A stretch of 64,000 nucleotides of DNA from Megaustenia siamemsis (GCA_032433765.1 JAVIAB010000051.1:76255212-76319211); one strand, 5' to 3'; numbered from the stretch's first letter, positions 20,281-33,744 are shown. A program made the numbers and translations. The notes: generated from the sequence alone by a model not told the origin.

Positions 20281-23200
20281 ATTAGGAAAGCTGAAACACA
20301 ATCACAAACATGTGGATGTATAATTAGGAAAGCTGAAATATAATCACAAACATATGGATGTTTAATTAGGGAAGCTGAAACACAATCATAAACATGTGGA
20401 TGTATAATTAGGGAAGCTGAAACACAATCATAAACATGTGGATGTATAATTAGAAAAGCTGAAACACAATCATAAACATGTGGATGTCTAATTAGGGAAG
20501 CTGAAACACAATCACGAACATGTGGATGTCTGATTGGGAAAGCTGAAACACAATCACAAACATGTGGATGTAAAATTAGGAAAGCTGAAACACAATCACG
20601 AACATGTGGATGTATAATTATGAAAACTGAAACACAATCACAAACATGTGGTTGTATAATTAGGAAAGCTGAAACACAATCACAAACATGTGGATGTCTA
20701 ATTAGGGAAGCTGAAACACAATCATAAACATGTGGATGTATAATTAGGGAAGCCGAAACACAATCATAAACATGTGGATGTATAATTAGGAAAGCTGAAA
20801 CACAATCATAAACATGTGGATGTCTAATTAGGGAAGCTGAAACACAATCATAAACATGTGGATGTCTAATTAGGGAAGCTGAAACACAATCATAAACATG
20901 TGGATGTCTAATTAGGGAAGCTGAAACACAATCATAAACATGTGGATGTATAATTAGGGAAGCCGAAACACAATCATAAACATGTGGATGTATAATTAGG
21001 AAAGCTGAAACACAATCATAAACATGTGGATGTCTAATTAGGGAAGCTGAAACACAATCATAAACATGTGGATGTCTAATTAGGGAAGCTGAAACACAAT
21101 CATAAACATGTAGATGTCTAATTAGGGAAGCCGAAACACAATCATAAAAATGTGGATGTATAATTAGGAAAGCTGAAACACAATCACAAACATGTGGATA
21201 TCTAATTAGGAAAGCTGAAACACAATCACGAACATGTGGATGTCTGATTGGGAAAGCTGAATCACAATCACAAACATGTGGATATCTAATTAGGAAAGCT
21301 GAAACACAATCACGAACATGTGGATGTCTGATTGGGAAAGCTGAATCACAATCACAAACATGTGGATGTAAAATTAGGAAAGCTGAAACACAATCACGAA
21401 CATGTGGATGTATAATTAGGAAAGCTGAAACACAATCACAAATATGTGGATGTATAATTAGGAAAGCTGAAACACAATCACAAACATGTGGATGTATAAT
21501 TAGGAAAGCTGAAACACAATCACAAACATGTGGTTGTATAATTAGGAAAGCTGAAACACAATCACAAACATGTGGTTGTATAATTAGGAAAGCTGAAACA
21601 CAGTCACTAACATGTGGTTGTATAATTAGGAAAGCTGAAACACAATCACGAACATGTGGATGTCTGATTGGGAAAGCTGAAACACAATCACAAACATGTG
21701 GATGTAAAATTAGGAAAGCTGAAACACAATCACGAACATGTGGATGTATAATTATGAAAACTGAAACACAATCACAAACATGTGGTTGTATAATTAGGAA
21801 AGCTGAAACACAATCACAAACATGTGGTTGTATAATTAGGAAAGATGAAACACAATCACAAACATGTGGTTGTATAATTAGGAAAGCTGAAACACACTCA
21901 CAAACATGTGGTTGTATACTTATGAAAGCTGAAACACAGTCACAAACATGTGGATGTATAATTAGGAAAGCTGCAACACAATCACAAACATGTGGTTGTA
22001 TAATTAGGAAAGCTGAAACACAATCAAAAACATTTGGTTGTATAATTAGGAAAGCTGAAACACAATCACAAACATGTGGATGTATAATTAGGAAAGCTGA
22101 AACACAGTCACAAACATGTGGATGTATAATTAGGAAAGCTGAAACACAATCACAAACATGTGGATGTCTAATTAGGGAAGCTGAAACACAATCATAAACA
22201 TGTGGATGTCTAATTAGGGAAGCTGAAACACAATCATAAACATGTGGATGTCTAATTAGGGAAGCTGAAACACAATCATAAACATGTGGATGTATAATTA
22301 GGGAAGCCGAAACACAATCATAAACATGTGGATGTATAATTAGGAAAGCTGAAACACAATCATAAACATGTGGATGTCTAATTAGGGAAGCTGAAACACA
22401 ATCATAAACATGTGGATGTCTAATTAGGGAAGCTGAAACACAATCATAAACATGTGGATGTCTAATTAGGGAAGCTGAAACACAATCATAAACATGTAGA
22501 TGTCTAATTAGGGAAGCCGAAACACAATCATAAACATGTGGATGTATAATTAGGAAAGCTGAAACACAATCACAAACATGTGGATGTCTGATTGGGAAAG
22601 CTGAATCACAATCACAAACATGTGGATGTAAAATTAGGAAAGCTGAAACACAATCACGAACATGTGGATGTATAATTAGGAAAGCTGAAACACAATCACA
22701 AATATGTGGATGTATAATTAGGAAAGCTGAAACACAATCACAAACATGTGGATGTATAATTAGGAAAGCTGAAACACAATCACAAACATGTGGATGTATA
22801 ATTAGGAAAGCTGAAACACACTCACAAGCATGTGGTTGTATAACTAGGAAAGCTGAAACACAATCACAAACATGTGGTTGTATAATTAGGAAAGCTGAAA
22901 CACAATCACAAACATGTGGTTGTATAATTAGGAAAGCTGAAACACAATCACAAACATGTGGTTGTATAATTAGGAAAGCTGAAACACAGTCACTAACATG
23001 TGGTTGTATAATTAGGAAAGCTGAAACACAATCACGAACATGTGGATGTCTGATTGGGAAAGCTGAAACACAATCACAAACATGTGGATGTAAAATTAGG
23101 AAAGCTGAAACACAATCACGAACATGTGGATGTATAATTATGAAAACTGAAACACAATCACAAACATGTGGTTGTATAATTAGGAAAGCTGAAACACAAT

Positions 23201-26160
23201 CACAAACATGTGGTTGTATAATTAGGAAAGATGAAAGACAATCACAAACATGTGGTTGTATAATTAGGAAAGCTGAAACACACTCACAAACATGTGGTTG
23301 TATACTTATGAAAGCTGAAACACAGTCACAAACATGTGGATGTATAATTAGGAAAGCTGCAACACAATCACAAACATGTGGTTGTATAATTAGGAAAGCT
23401 GAAACACAATCACAAACATTTGGTTGTATAATTAGGAAAGCTGAAACACAATCACAAACATGTGGATGTATAATTAGGAAAGCTGAAACACAGTCACAAA
23501 CATGTGGATGTATAATTAGGAAAGCTGAAACACAATCACAAACATGTGGATGTCTAATTAGGGAAGCTGAAACACAATCATAAACATGTGGATGTCTAAT
23601 TAGGGAAGCTGAAACACAATCATAAACATGTGGATGTCTAATTAGGGAAGCTGAAACACAATCATAAACATGTGGATGTATAATTAGGGAAGCCGAAACA
23701 CAATCATAAACATGTGGATGTATAATTAGGAAAGCTGAAACACAATCATAAACATGTGGATGTCTAATTAGGGAAGCTGAAACACAATCATAAACATGTG
23801 GATGTCTAATTAGGGAAGCTGAAACACAATCATAAACATGTGGATGACTAATTAGGGAAGCTGAAACACAATCATAAACATGTAGATGTCTAATTAGGGA
23901 AGCCGAAACACAATCATAAACATGTGGATGTATAATTAGGAAAGCTGAAACACAATCACAAACATGTGGATGTCTGATTGGGAAAGCTGAATCACAATCA
24001 CAAACATGTGGATGTAAAATTAGGAAAGCTGAAACACAATCACAAACATGTGGATGTATAATTAGGAAAGCTGAAACACAATCACAAATATGTGGATGTA
24101 TAATTAGGAAAGCTGAAACACAATCACAAACATGTGGATGTATAATTAGGAAAGCTGAAACACAATCACAAACATGTGGATGTATAATTAGGAAAGCTGA
24201 AACACACTCACAAGCATGTGGTTGTATAATTAGGAAAGCTGAAACACAATCACAAACATGTGGTTGTATAATTAGGAAAGCTGAAACACAATCACAAACA
24301 TGTGGTTGTATAATTAGGAAAGCTGAAACACAGTCACTAACATGTGGTTGTATAATTAGGAAAGCTGAAACACAATCACGAACATGTGGATGTCTGATTG
24401 GGAAAGCTGAAACACAATCACAAACATGTGGATGTAAAATTAGGAAAGCTGAAACACAATCACGAACATGTGGATGTATAATTATGAAAACTGAAACACA
24501 ATCACAAACATGTGGTTGTATAATTAGGAAAGCTGAAACACAATCACAAACATGTGGTTGTATAATTAGGAAAGCTGAAACACAATCACAAACATGTGGT
24601 TGTATAATTAGGAAAGCTGAAACACACTCACAAACATGTGGTTGTATACTTATGAAAGCTGAAACACAGTTACAAACATGTGGATGTATAATTAGGAAAG
24701 CTGCAACACAATCACAAACATGTGGTTGTATAATTAGGAAAGCTGAAACACAATCACAAACATGTGGTTGTATAATTAGGAAAGCTGAAACACAATCACA
24801 AACATGTGGTTGCATAATTAGGAAAGCTGAAACACAATCACAAACATGTGGTTGTATAATTAGGAAAGTGAAACACAATCACAAACATGTGGATGTATAA
24901 TTAGGAAAGCTGAAACACAGTCACAAACATGTGGATGTATAATTAGGAAAGCACAAACACAATCACAAACATGTGGTTGTATAATTAGGAAAGCTGAAAC
25001 ACAATCAAAAACACGTGGTTGTATAATTAGGAAAGCTGAAACACAATCACAAACATGTGGTTGTATAATTAGGAAAGCTGAAACACAATCACAAACATGT
25101 GGATGTATAATTAGGAAAGCTGAAACACAGTCACAAACATGTGGTTGTATAATTAGGAAAGCTGAAACACAGTCACAAACATGTGGTTGTATAATTAGGA
25201 AAGCTGAAACACAGTCACAAACATGTGGATGTATACTTATGAAAGCTGAAACACAATCACAAACATGTGGTTGTATAATTAGGAAAGCTGAAACACAGTC
25301 ACAAACATGTGAATGTATAATTAGGAAAGCTGAAACACAATCACAAACATGTGGTTGCATAATTAGGAAAGCTGAAACACAATCACAAACATGTGGTTGT
25401 ATAATTAGGAAAGTGAAACACAATCACAAACATGTGGATGTATAATTAGGAAAGCTGAAACACAGTCACAAACATGTGGATGTATAATTAGGAAAGCACA
25501 AACACAATCACAAACATGTGGTTGTATAATTAGGAAAGCTGAAACACAATCAAAAACACGTGGTTGTATAATTAGGAAAGCTGAAACACAATCACAAACA
25601 TGTGGTTGTATAATTAGGAAAGCTGAAACACAATCACAAACATGTGGATGTATAATTAGGAAAGCTGAAACACAGTCACAAACATGTGGTTGTATAATTA
25701 GGAAAGCTGAAACACAGTCACAAACATGTGGTTGTATAATTAGGAAAGCTGAAACACAGTCACAAACATGTGGATGTATACTTATGAAAGCTGAAACACA
25801 ATCACAAACATGTGGTTGTATAATTAGGAAGGCTGAAACACAATCACAAACATGTGGATGTATAATTAGGAAAGCTGAAACACAATCACAAACATGTGGA
25901 TGTATAATTAGGAAAGCTGAAACACACTCACAAGCATGTGGTTGTATAATTAGGAAAGCTGAAACACAATCACAAACATGTGGTTGTATAATTAGGAAAG
26001 CTGAAACACAATCACAAACTTGTGGTTGTATAATTAGGAAAGCTGAAACACAATCACAAACATGTGGTTGTATACTTAGGAAAGCTGAAACACAGTCACA
26101 AACATGTGGTTGTATAATTAGGAAAGCTGAAACACAGTCACAAACATGTGGTTGTCTGTT
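20281..26160. repeat. Large tandem array, 42-bp unit, about 140 copies, higher-order structure
   Basis: Unit: ATTAGGAAAGCTGAAACACA, ATCACAAACATGTGGATGTA, TA. A diagnostic variant (ATGAAAACTGAAACAC) recurs at 20620, 21754, 23140 and 24484, so groups of about 27, 33 and 32 units have been copied as blocks of 1134, 1386 and 1344 bp. At the right end a 545-bp block (13 units less 1 bp) is repeated at 24878 and 25423. The minus strand is open for over 1500 codons (CDCVSAFLIIHPHV type, 14 residues per unit). The common unit variants all change the amino acid, so no purifying selection is visible and it is not called a gene. Confidence 0.97.
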
Positions 26161-26189
26161 CAGGAACATAGAGACAATAATACCAATCC

Positions 26190-27018
26190 ACGTATTCATT
26201 TGTATAGGTACACACACATATCCACATCTACATATTTACATACATACCTACAAGTACACACACACGTATATACACACACACATGCATACATACATACATA
26301 CATACATACATACATACACACATACTTACACATATACATACCTACAAGTACACACACACATATACACACATACATACATACCTACATGCATACATACATA
26401 CAGACACACATACATACATACATACATATATACATACATATATACATAAATACATACATACATACATACATACATACATACATACATACATACATACATA
26501 CATACATACATACATACATACATACATACATACATACATACATACACACGTACATACATATATACATACCTACAAGTACACACACATACATACATACATA
26601 CCTACACACATACATACACATACATACATACATACCTACATACCTACATACATACATACACACACATACACATACATACATACATACACACATACACATA
26701 CATACATACATACATACATACATACATACATACATACATACATACATACATACATACATACATACATACATACATACATACATACATACATACATACATA
26801 CATACATACATACATACATACATACATACATACATACATACATACATACATACATACATACATACATACATACATACATACATACATACATACATACATA
26901 CATACATACATACATACATACATACATACATACATACATACATACATACATACATACATACATACATACATACATACATACATACATACATACATACATA
27001 CATACATACATACATACA

Positions 27019-27047
<29 letters not shown>
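26190..27047. repeat. (TACA)n microsatellite, about 850 bp
   Basis: Imperfect at first, with CACA and CCTA variants, then pure ACAT repeats at about 26440-26544 and 26697-27047. Open frames here (Tyr-Ile-His-Thr or Met-Tyr-Val-Cys) are meaningless. Confidence 0.97.
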
Positions 27048-27049
<2 letters not shown>

Positions 27050-27450
27050 GTATGTTTCCCATGAGTGTGTTTGTGTGTAGGTGATTGTTAGTCAGACCGT
27101 CCCAGTATTTTTTAGTTACATCCTTCAAGTGCTCAACGTCTCTGCGTCCATTCTTTTTAAAATGCTTCTTGATTAGAGCACAGATGCTTTCAGTTGGGTT
27201 TAGGTTAGAACTATCGTTGGGCCACTTCTGTACTGTTACATTCTTCACTTACAGCCATGTTTGGTGGTACGAGCTGTGTGCTTTGAGTCATTTCCATGTT
27301 GAAGTGAACACCCATCGGGGTAAATGACCTGCTTCAATGAAAGAAATTGTTTTTGTGTTATTTGATGCAATTTTCTTTCGCAAGAGTTCCCGTGAAAAAT
27401 ACAGAAGTTGATGGCACCTTTTGCTGACATCTCTAATAGCATTTCTATGT
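27050..27450 (-). pseudogene. Tc1-type (DDE) transposase remnant
   Basis: The minus strand reads QVIYPDGCSLQHGNDSKHTA (second catalytic Asp region, compare QQDNDPKHT), a short gap, then VQKWPNDSSNLNPTESICAL (compare WPAQSPDLNPIENLW, third acidic residue) and IKKHFKKNGRR. The pieces are in different frames. The N-terminal half and the ends of the element are missing. It is joined directly to the TACA tract. Confidence 0.85.
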
Positions 27451-27934
27451 TTTAGTTTCTGGTACACAGGAGAGCTCTAGTCCAAATATTTATTTGAGCA
27501 GGATAACACCACAGTGAACATTTATCTTGTAACAGAAATGACATCAACCAATGACAAATTTTGGTGTTTGTGGCATCAGTTCAAGCGCGTCTGTTCATGA
27601 GCATCTGTGAGCAATGGTGACAAAATTACCTTTTTTTTTAAAAAAAAAATTATTCTTGTGATTCATCCTGAGTCTCTTCCTATTGGCAGCAGCATTCGAA
27701 ACCGCGGACTTTCCCTGTCAATCACGCCTTGTATGTTGCTACCTCCTTCGTTGTCCTAGTCCGAACGATTTGGGTGAGACGCCGATGACTCTTTGAGAGA
27801 GTATAATTATCTTTAAAATAAAAATACAACACGAACATTTTGCTTGGAACATGTGTAAGGTCAGGCAAATGAAACATTTCTTTTTTTTTTAAATTAAAGA
27901 TATGGGCAGCAAAAGAAGACAAGAAGCTTATTAA
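27451..27934. other. Unannotated spacer
   Basis: No supported feature. Confidence 0.45.
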
Positions 27935-28235
27935 GTGCTTGCGACCATAGGTCGCAACAACCCGATCGACTAACCATCAGCTGACCAAGACCAAGCAGTG
28001 CTACCTTCTCGTCGATCTCCCACAGTAACAGCCTGTGCCAAAACAGGCCGGCTAACAGACTCTAAGATCGCCGTGTTCCCTGCAGCATCCTCTTACTGAT
28101 ATAGAAAACCTAGTACTGCAACACCTCTATGCTGAAATAATAGCTTCGCAGCATAGACTGGGACTAGGTAAACTCCAATTTCTTCAGCAAAAGTCGAGAA
28201 TGTCAAAAAAGCCATTGCGAACCGCAGCACTCGAA
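27935..28235 (-). repeat. Dispersed repeat R1 (copy 2)
   Basis: Reverse-complement match to 1685-2065: GCGACCATAGGTCGCAACAA, the GACCAAGACCAAGCAG block, GATCGCCGTGTTCCCTG and the CAGCATAGACTGGGACTAGG block. This copy lacks the 91-bp internal duplication. Confidence 0.72.
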
Positions 28236-28645
28236 GAGTCAAAGGGCAAACGCCGGTATCAACTCGTGGCATGACATCAACAACAACAAAAGAAGACGGA
28301 GAAAAACTTGTTGGAACCGAAAGACAAATGTTTGGTGAAGCAACAGACATGTGAACTGATGGCATACTCATTCGACATGATCGATGGAAGTGATGATTGC
28401 TAACTATGCAAATCACGACACATGATGATAAGTATATTCGCAAGAGTAAAGAATAAGCCGTATCATATAACATCGTAGGCTGGTGAAATATTCAACATCA
28501 CGGTATCAGCGGGTCGAAACATTTGGAGGGAATAGAGGCTGTGCTTTTCTTGACTGTTGTTGTTATCTCCAACTCAGCGTGGTTTGTTTAGCTGGGTCGA
28601 CCTGAAAACGTCAGCTGCAACTGAATCCATGTTCAGTCGATCAGC
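28236..28645. other. Unannotated spacer
   Basis: No supported feature. Confidence 0.45.
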
Positions 28646-28866
28646 GCGGGAGCTATAACGCTACTTCCACGATAATCGTATTATAGGTTAGCGGGAGCTA
28701 TAACGCTACTTCCACGATAATCGTATTATAGGTTAGCGGGAGCTATAACGCTACTTCCACGATAATCGTATTATAGGTTAGCGGGAGCTATAACGCTACT
28801 TCCACGATAATCGTATTATAGGTTAGCGGGAGCTATAAAGCTACTTCCACGATAATCGTAACAAAT
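28646..28866. repeat. Tandem repeat, 45-bp unit, 5 copies
   Basis: Unit GCGGGAGCTATAACGCTACT, TCCACGATAATCGTATTATA, GGTTA. Copies nearly identical; one has AAAGCTACT. The unit carries the dyad ACGATAATCGT. Confidence 0.95.
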
Positions 28867-29086
28867 GTTAGCGTCGCCACCGATATCTTAAGGCTGCCCG
28901 CAGAGATGGGACCGACCAATAGTTGTGACGTTTTCAGCAGTTAAACCACCCGTGAGCAGGGGCGGTTGTGGGTAAAATGAAGTCAACGTCTATAACTCGC
29001 ATAGCACAAGACGTCACATGTATTGGGGTGTTTCCGGGAAAACTGTCTCACCGGGCAGACTGGCAGATATCGGTGGCGACGCTAAC
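28867..29086. mobile_element. Candidate MITE, 220 bp, 21-bp perfect inverted ends
   Basis: GTTAGCGTCGCCACCGATAT(C) at 28867-28887 is repeated exactly in inverted orientation at 29066-29086. A second, weaker match (CTGCCCG...) follows inside each arm. No target duplication is clear, and no superfamily is assigned. Confidence 0.65.
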
Positions 29087-29571
29087 CTTCAGCTTCTGCA
29101 TTTAATAACTCGTTAACTTCCAACCATCTCCTAACGATTCGAAAGTGTTACATCCAGTGCATTTTTTCTCCTAAGCAAAAGTTTACCGGAACTTTTTCAT
29201 CTCGTACAATAATTTATTTTTTTAAATACTAATATACCGCGATGACTCCATTTTTGACAATAGAAAAAAGAAAAAAGAGTTCTTAAATGTTATGTAGAGC
29301 CAGTCTTAACATATGGATGTGAATCATGGACAATAGGACAATAGGCAAGAAAATCACTGGAGTCTGTAGAAATGTGGTTTTACAGAAGAATGTTGAGAAT
29401 AACATGGACAGCTAAGAAGAGTAATGAAAATGTTCTGACAGAGGCCAAGGCAAAAAGAGAGCTAATTTCCAATATTAGGAAGAGACAATCATCATTTTTT
29501 GGCCATGTAATGAGAAGAGAACTTCTTCCTCTTCTTTTCTCTTTTCACTGATACCTAAAAGGTGTCGTGGT

Positions 29572-32500
29572 TTATATCATTTGTCGTTCTTGAGCTGCTC
29601 GAACTGTCTGAATTAGTGATTTTCCTTGGTTGTTACATGTCTCTGTCACTGCATCGATCCATCTTCTTCTGGGTCTTCCTCTTGGTCTTTCTCCATGCAT
29701 TCTCGAGAAGAACGCCCTTGATGGTGATTGGTAAGGATTCATTCTGACCAGGTGGCCAAACCATTTAAGTTGTTGTTGTTCTATATATTCTTGGAAGGGT
29801 TTAGTTCCTACCATTTTTCTTATGGTTTCATTTGGTATTCTACCTCTTCTTGTGTTGTTTGTTACTTTTCTCAAGCATCGCATCTCACATGTATTGATCT
29901 TTCTTAAATAGGATTTAGAAAGGGTCCATATTTGACTTTCATAGCACAAAGTTGGTATGAAAATGCTATTTATTATTTGTTGTTTAGCTGGCATAGAAAT
30001 GTTTGGATGTCTTAGCAATGGTGAAAGCTGGTATGTGACAGCATTTGCTTTTTGTATTCTCATGTCAGTTTCTCTGTCTAGTTTTCCATCTTCTGTGAAC
30101 ATTGTGCTTAAATACTTGAATTCCTCTACTTGTTTTATTCCTTTATCTGTGATCTTAATGTTTAATGGGTGTCTTAATTTTCTTATTCTTATAGCCTCAG
30201 TTTTTGCTGTGTTAATTTTCATACTGTAGTTTGTGCAGCTTTTATCTAGAGATGTTAAATGCTGTTGTAGCAGGTTTTCATCCTCATAGGCATTGGTCAT
30301 CTGCGAAGAGTAGCTCGTTGATGTTGGAGTTTTCTACCTCTATGTTATTATTTGATTTTTCCTTATTGTTGGTTGTTTCCTGATTTATTTTGTCCATATA
30401 TATGATGAAGAGGAGTGGTGAGAGGACGCATCTTTCTTTGTAACCTGAAACCATTCTGACAGACCTTCCGATGTTCTAACGGCACTTTGACTGTTTTTAT
30501 ATAATGCCATTATATTATCTACCAACATTATGAGAATTAATACAGTTGGCAATAACTAAATAAAACTAGGAGAAATACCTCTATTAGATGTACAATCTTA
30601 CATATATCTGGGCAGTAACATAGATAAAGAGGGAGGAACAGAAAATGATACCAAAATAAGGATATCAAAAGCAAGAGGAGCTTTCATTGCACTGGGAAAC
30701 ATATGGAAATCCAAAGAAATTAGGTTGAATTCAAAAATAAAAATTTTAAACTCAAATGTTAAGGCGGTCCTATTATATGGTTGTGAAAAATGGAGAACAA
30801 CAAAATTGACAATCGCTAAGATACAGACTTTCATAAATGGATGCTTACGCAGAATAAAAGGATGGAAATGGCAGGACAAAATCACTAACATAGAATTATG
30901 GAAATGTACCAATCAAATACCAGTGGATAAAGAGATACAGCGAAGACGATGGCGCTGGATAGGACACACACTACAGAAGCCAACTGAGAGTATTACACAA
31001 CAGGCCCTTTTTTGGAATCCCCAGGGGAAAAGACAAAGAGTAAGACCAATGAATTCTTGCAGAAGACAGATAGAAGCAGAGATGAAGATGATGTGGAAGA
31101 CATGGAATGATCTTAAAAGAATGGCAAAAAAAATAGAACGACTTGGAAAGTGTTTGTTGAAGACCTATGCTCCACAGTGAGCTAAAAAGGTAAAAAAAAA
31201 AAAAGGTAGAAGATTGTATTATCTAGTAGTTGTCCTGCTACACCGTAGGTTTCAAGAGTTTGCCAAAGTTTGTTCCTGTCCACACGATCAAACGCTTTTT
31301 CCTGATCTATAAACACTATTTTCAGGTTTCTGTCACATTCTGTTGTTTTTTCACATAGTTGTCTCTTAATGTAAATATAGCATCAGTACAGCTTTTGCCT
31401 TTACTGAATCCGAATTGATTATTACTTAATTGAGGTTCTATTATGTATCTTACTCTCCTCTCCAATATTTTAGCAAACATTTTATCAACTTGACTCAATA
31501 GGGATATTCCTCTGTACATTTCACACTCCCTTTTGCTTCCTTTATTCTTCCAAAATGGGGCAATGATAGCTTTTTGCCAATCGTCTGGGACTTTTCTTTC
31601 TTCCCACGCCATATTGAATATTATTTTAAGCCAATCTGTAGCTGCTTCCTTACAGGCTCGTAGCATTTCTGTTGTTATTCCATCTATACCAGCTGCTTTG
31701 TTCTTTTTATTCTGTTTCAATGCCCATTCTACTTCTGCTTTAAATATATTCGGTTCCTGTTCATCATATTGCCTATGTTTAACTCTGTATTTCCGTTTGT
31801 ATTTCCCCGATTTAATAGTTCCTTAAAGTATTCTCTCCATCTGATTATTATGTTTTTCCTGCTGCTGATTGGTCTACCGTTCTTGTCGTTTATTATAGTG
31901 GTTGGGTCATAATAATTATTTCTTACTCTCATTGCTTTTACACTTTTGAAAAATTCTCTTGGTCCTTCTCTACATGTTTTTGCTAATTCTTCACCAAATG
32001 TTTTCCAAGAGTCTGCTTTTGTTTGTTCTAGGATCTTTTTGCTACCATTTCTGGCTTGTCTATAGTGATTGTATTCTTCTGTTGTTTTTGTCTTCTGCCA
32101 CGTTTTATACTTTTCTTTCTTGTGATTCACTGCTGATTTTACTGCTTCATTCCACCATCTTGTATGTTTCTTTCTGCTCTTTCCTATATTTTTCAGACCG
32201 CATTTCTCTTGTGTTGACTCTATTAGACCTTCTTTAAACTGTTCCATGCTTCCTCTATGTTTGTAGGTTGTACTCGGGTTTGGTATTTGTTGGTTGCGGA
32301 CTCTTCTATTTCTTTTTGTATGTTTACATCCTTTTTTTGCTGTTAGATCTATTCTTTGTGCTTGAGGTCTTGCAATCTGTTGTTTCCTAACCCATTTTTT
32401 TTGCCATAGTAAAACAGGCTTGTGGTCAGTATCTAATATTGCATTTGGTATAGATCTTGAGTCTGTTATGTCCCTCCTTTGATGTCTTCTAGTCAAAATA

Positions 32501-33232
32501 AAGTCAATTTGGGAGGCCTTGTCCGTGTCATTCCATTTATACCAAGTAAGCATTTGGTTACGATTGTGCTGATTAAACGTGTTTGTTAAATAAAGATCAT
32601 GTTCTGCACAAATATTTAGTAGGTGTTCATGGTGAACTGTTACTGTTACACTCTGTTCTAATGTCACTAAATGGTGCTAGGTATAATTCCCATGGTGTTC
32701 TCATTTGTCCTACTCTCCCGTTGAAATCTCCTAGTACAAACAATTTCTCTGTGTCTTTGACTTTATTTATTGTGGCTGAGAATTCATCAAAATATTCTTG
32801 TTTGTTGTCCTCACTATATGTGTTTTTGCATGGAGCATATGTTTGAATGTAAGTGGTATTTCCTCCTTTTTCTGCTAATTTGATACTTATTATTCTTTCT
32901 GAGATGTCATCTATTTCTAGTATATTTTTGGCAGTATTGCTTTCAATAATGTAACCGACCCCGTGTTTGTTTACTTCCGCCATGTTGTTAATTCCGCTCG
33001 TGACGAGTGTGTAGCTTTGGTGTATTTCTTTAATGATTTTACCTCTCTTTCTTGTGTCAGCTAATCCTAAGATTTTTATATTCCCTGTCTTCATAAATTC
33101 AACTATTTCTGTGCTTTTGTCACCTAACCCGCAGATGTTCCAAGTGCCTATTAAACACTCTGATAGTTTTCTTTGTGTTGTTGTAGTTTTCCCGCTTTCA
33201 TTTTGCATTTTCGTTCGTGATTGTAATAGCAA
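29572..33232 (-). pseudogene. RTE family B ORF: endonuclease and reverse transcriptase, broken
   Basis: Blocks in order on the minus strand: endonuclease start GTWNICGLGD, then LADTRKRG (the usual SETR glutamate position reads D), VLGDFNGRVG (33232-32627); ASQIDFILTRR and ILDTDHKPVL (32667-31729); RT start KNKAAGIDGITTEML and PDDWQKAIIAP, FGFSKGKSCTDAIFTLR (31720-31322); motif A FIDQEKAFDRVD (31230-31320); after the nested insertion, CVLSPLLFIIYMDKIN and LLFADD (30310-30450); then the C-terminal region ending RAAQERQMI. At least three frameshifts plus the insertion inactivate it. Strongly similar to 16780-17300. Confidence 0.92.
30523..31212 (+). mobile_element. 5'-truncated RTE family A inserted in family B
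   Basis: Plus-strand C-terminal segment (SYIYLGSNIDKEGG, LYGCEKWRTTKLTIAK, WRWIGHTLQKPTESI) closely matching 13093-13780 of the first copy. It ends in A-rich sequence. Flanks ATTATATTATCTAC (30509-30522) and ATTGTATTATCTAG (31213-31226) are 12 of 14 identical. It separates RT motif A from motifs B and C of the host element. Confidence 0.92.
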
Positions 33233-33744
33233 AATGAATGGTAATTAAAACAAACTGTAAGAATACATCACAAATAAATCCGTTCGAAATAACACAAGAA
33301 CGCTTGAATTTCTTTTACTACGGGCATTGAAATTCATTAGTAACTCAAATTTGACTGACTCCCATCGAAAATTGCTTCGTGTTGCCAGCACAGTCATACA
33401 CCGGAAGTCGATCCGTTGAGAAGGGAACAACTAGAATATATTGTAACAACTGGAACAATTGAGGGACGAAAAGATAGAGGGAAGCAAAGAGAAAAAATAC
33501 CAGACAGCTTAAGAGAATGGCTTGGCAGAAGGTCAACAACAGAAATTATAAATAACTATCGAGATCGAAAGTTGTGGAGAGACATGATCACCTACGCCAG
33601 CAGGCCCGGTACTTGATGATGATGATGATGATACCGCGATGCTCTGGCGTTGTTACTTTTGTATTAGCGCTATCAAGAACTATAATTTTATGAATATACA
33701 CTTTCGACAGTTTTACTTTTCAATTACTTGTAAAAATTTTCAAT

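Larger units (their letters stand above)
29523..33416 (-). mobile_element. Nearly full-length RTE family B element inserted in family D
   Basis: Flanked by TGAGAAGAGAAC (29511-29522) and TGAGAAGGGAAC (33417-33428), 11 of 12 identical. Without its own nested insertion (30523-31212) it is about 3.2 kb, the usual RTE size. It has a 5' leader of about 180 bp, endonuclease, RT and C-terminal region, and a 3' UTR ending in a GAA-rich stretch. Minus-strand orientation. Confidence 0.93.
29245..33630 (+). mobile_element. RTE family D copy, 5'-truncated, host of nested insertions
   Basis: Left part 29245-29522 and right part 33417-33630 join as one C-terminal RTE segment: RKRV-like block, YGCESWTI, RRMLRITWTAKK, FFGHVMRRE, then LEYIVTTGTIEGRKDRGKQR and WRDMITYASRPGT, ending in (GAT)n. 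The 11-bp duplication ATACCGCGATG flanks the whole (29234-29244 and 33631-33641). Frame is broken on the left side. Confidence 0.9.

Noticed and set aside
20265..24878. A 1537-codon open frame on the minus strand
   Set aside because: It lies wholly in the 42-bp tandem array (42 is a multiple of three). The common unit variants all alter the amino acid and there is no unique flanking exon, signal peptide or promoter.
26146..27248. Long Tyr-Ile-His-Thr and Met-Tyr-Val-Cys open frames on both strands
   Set aside because: They are translations of the (TACA)n microsatellite. Only the short Tc1 remnant at the right end is meaningful.
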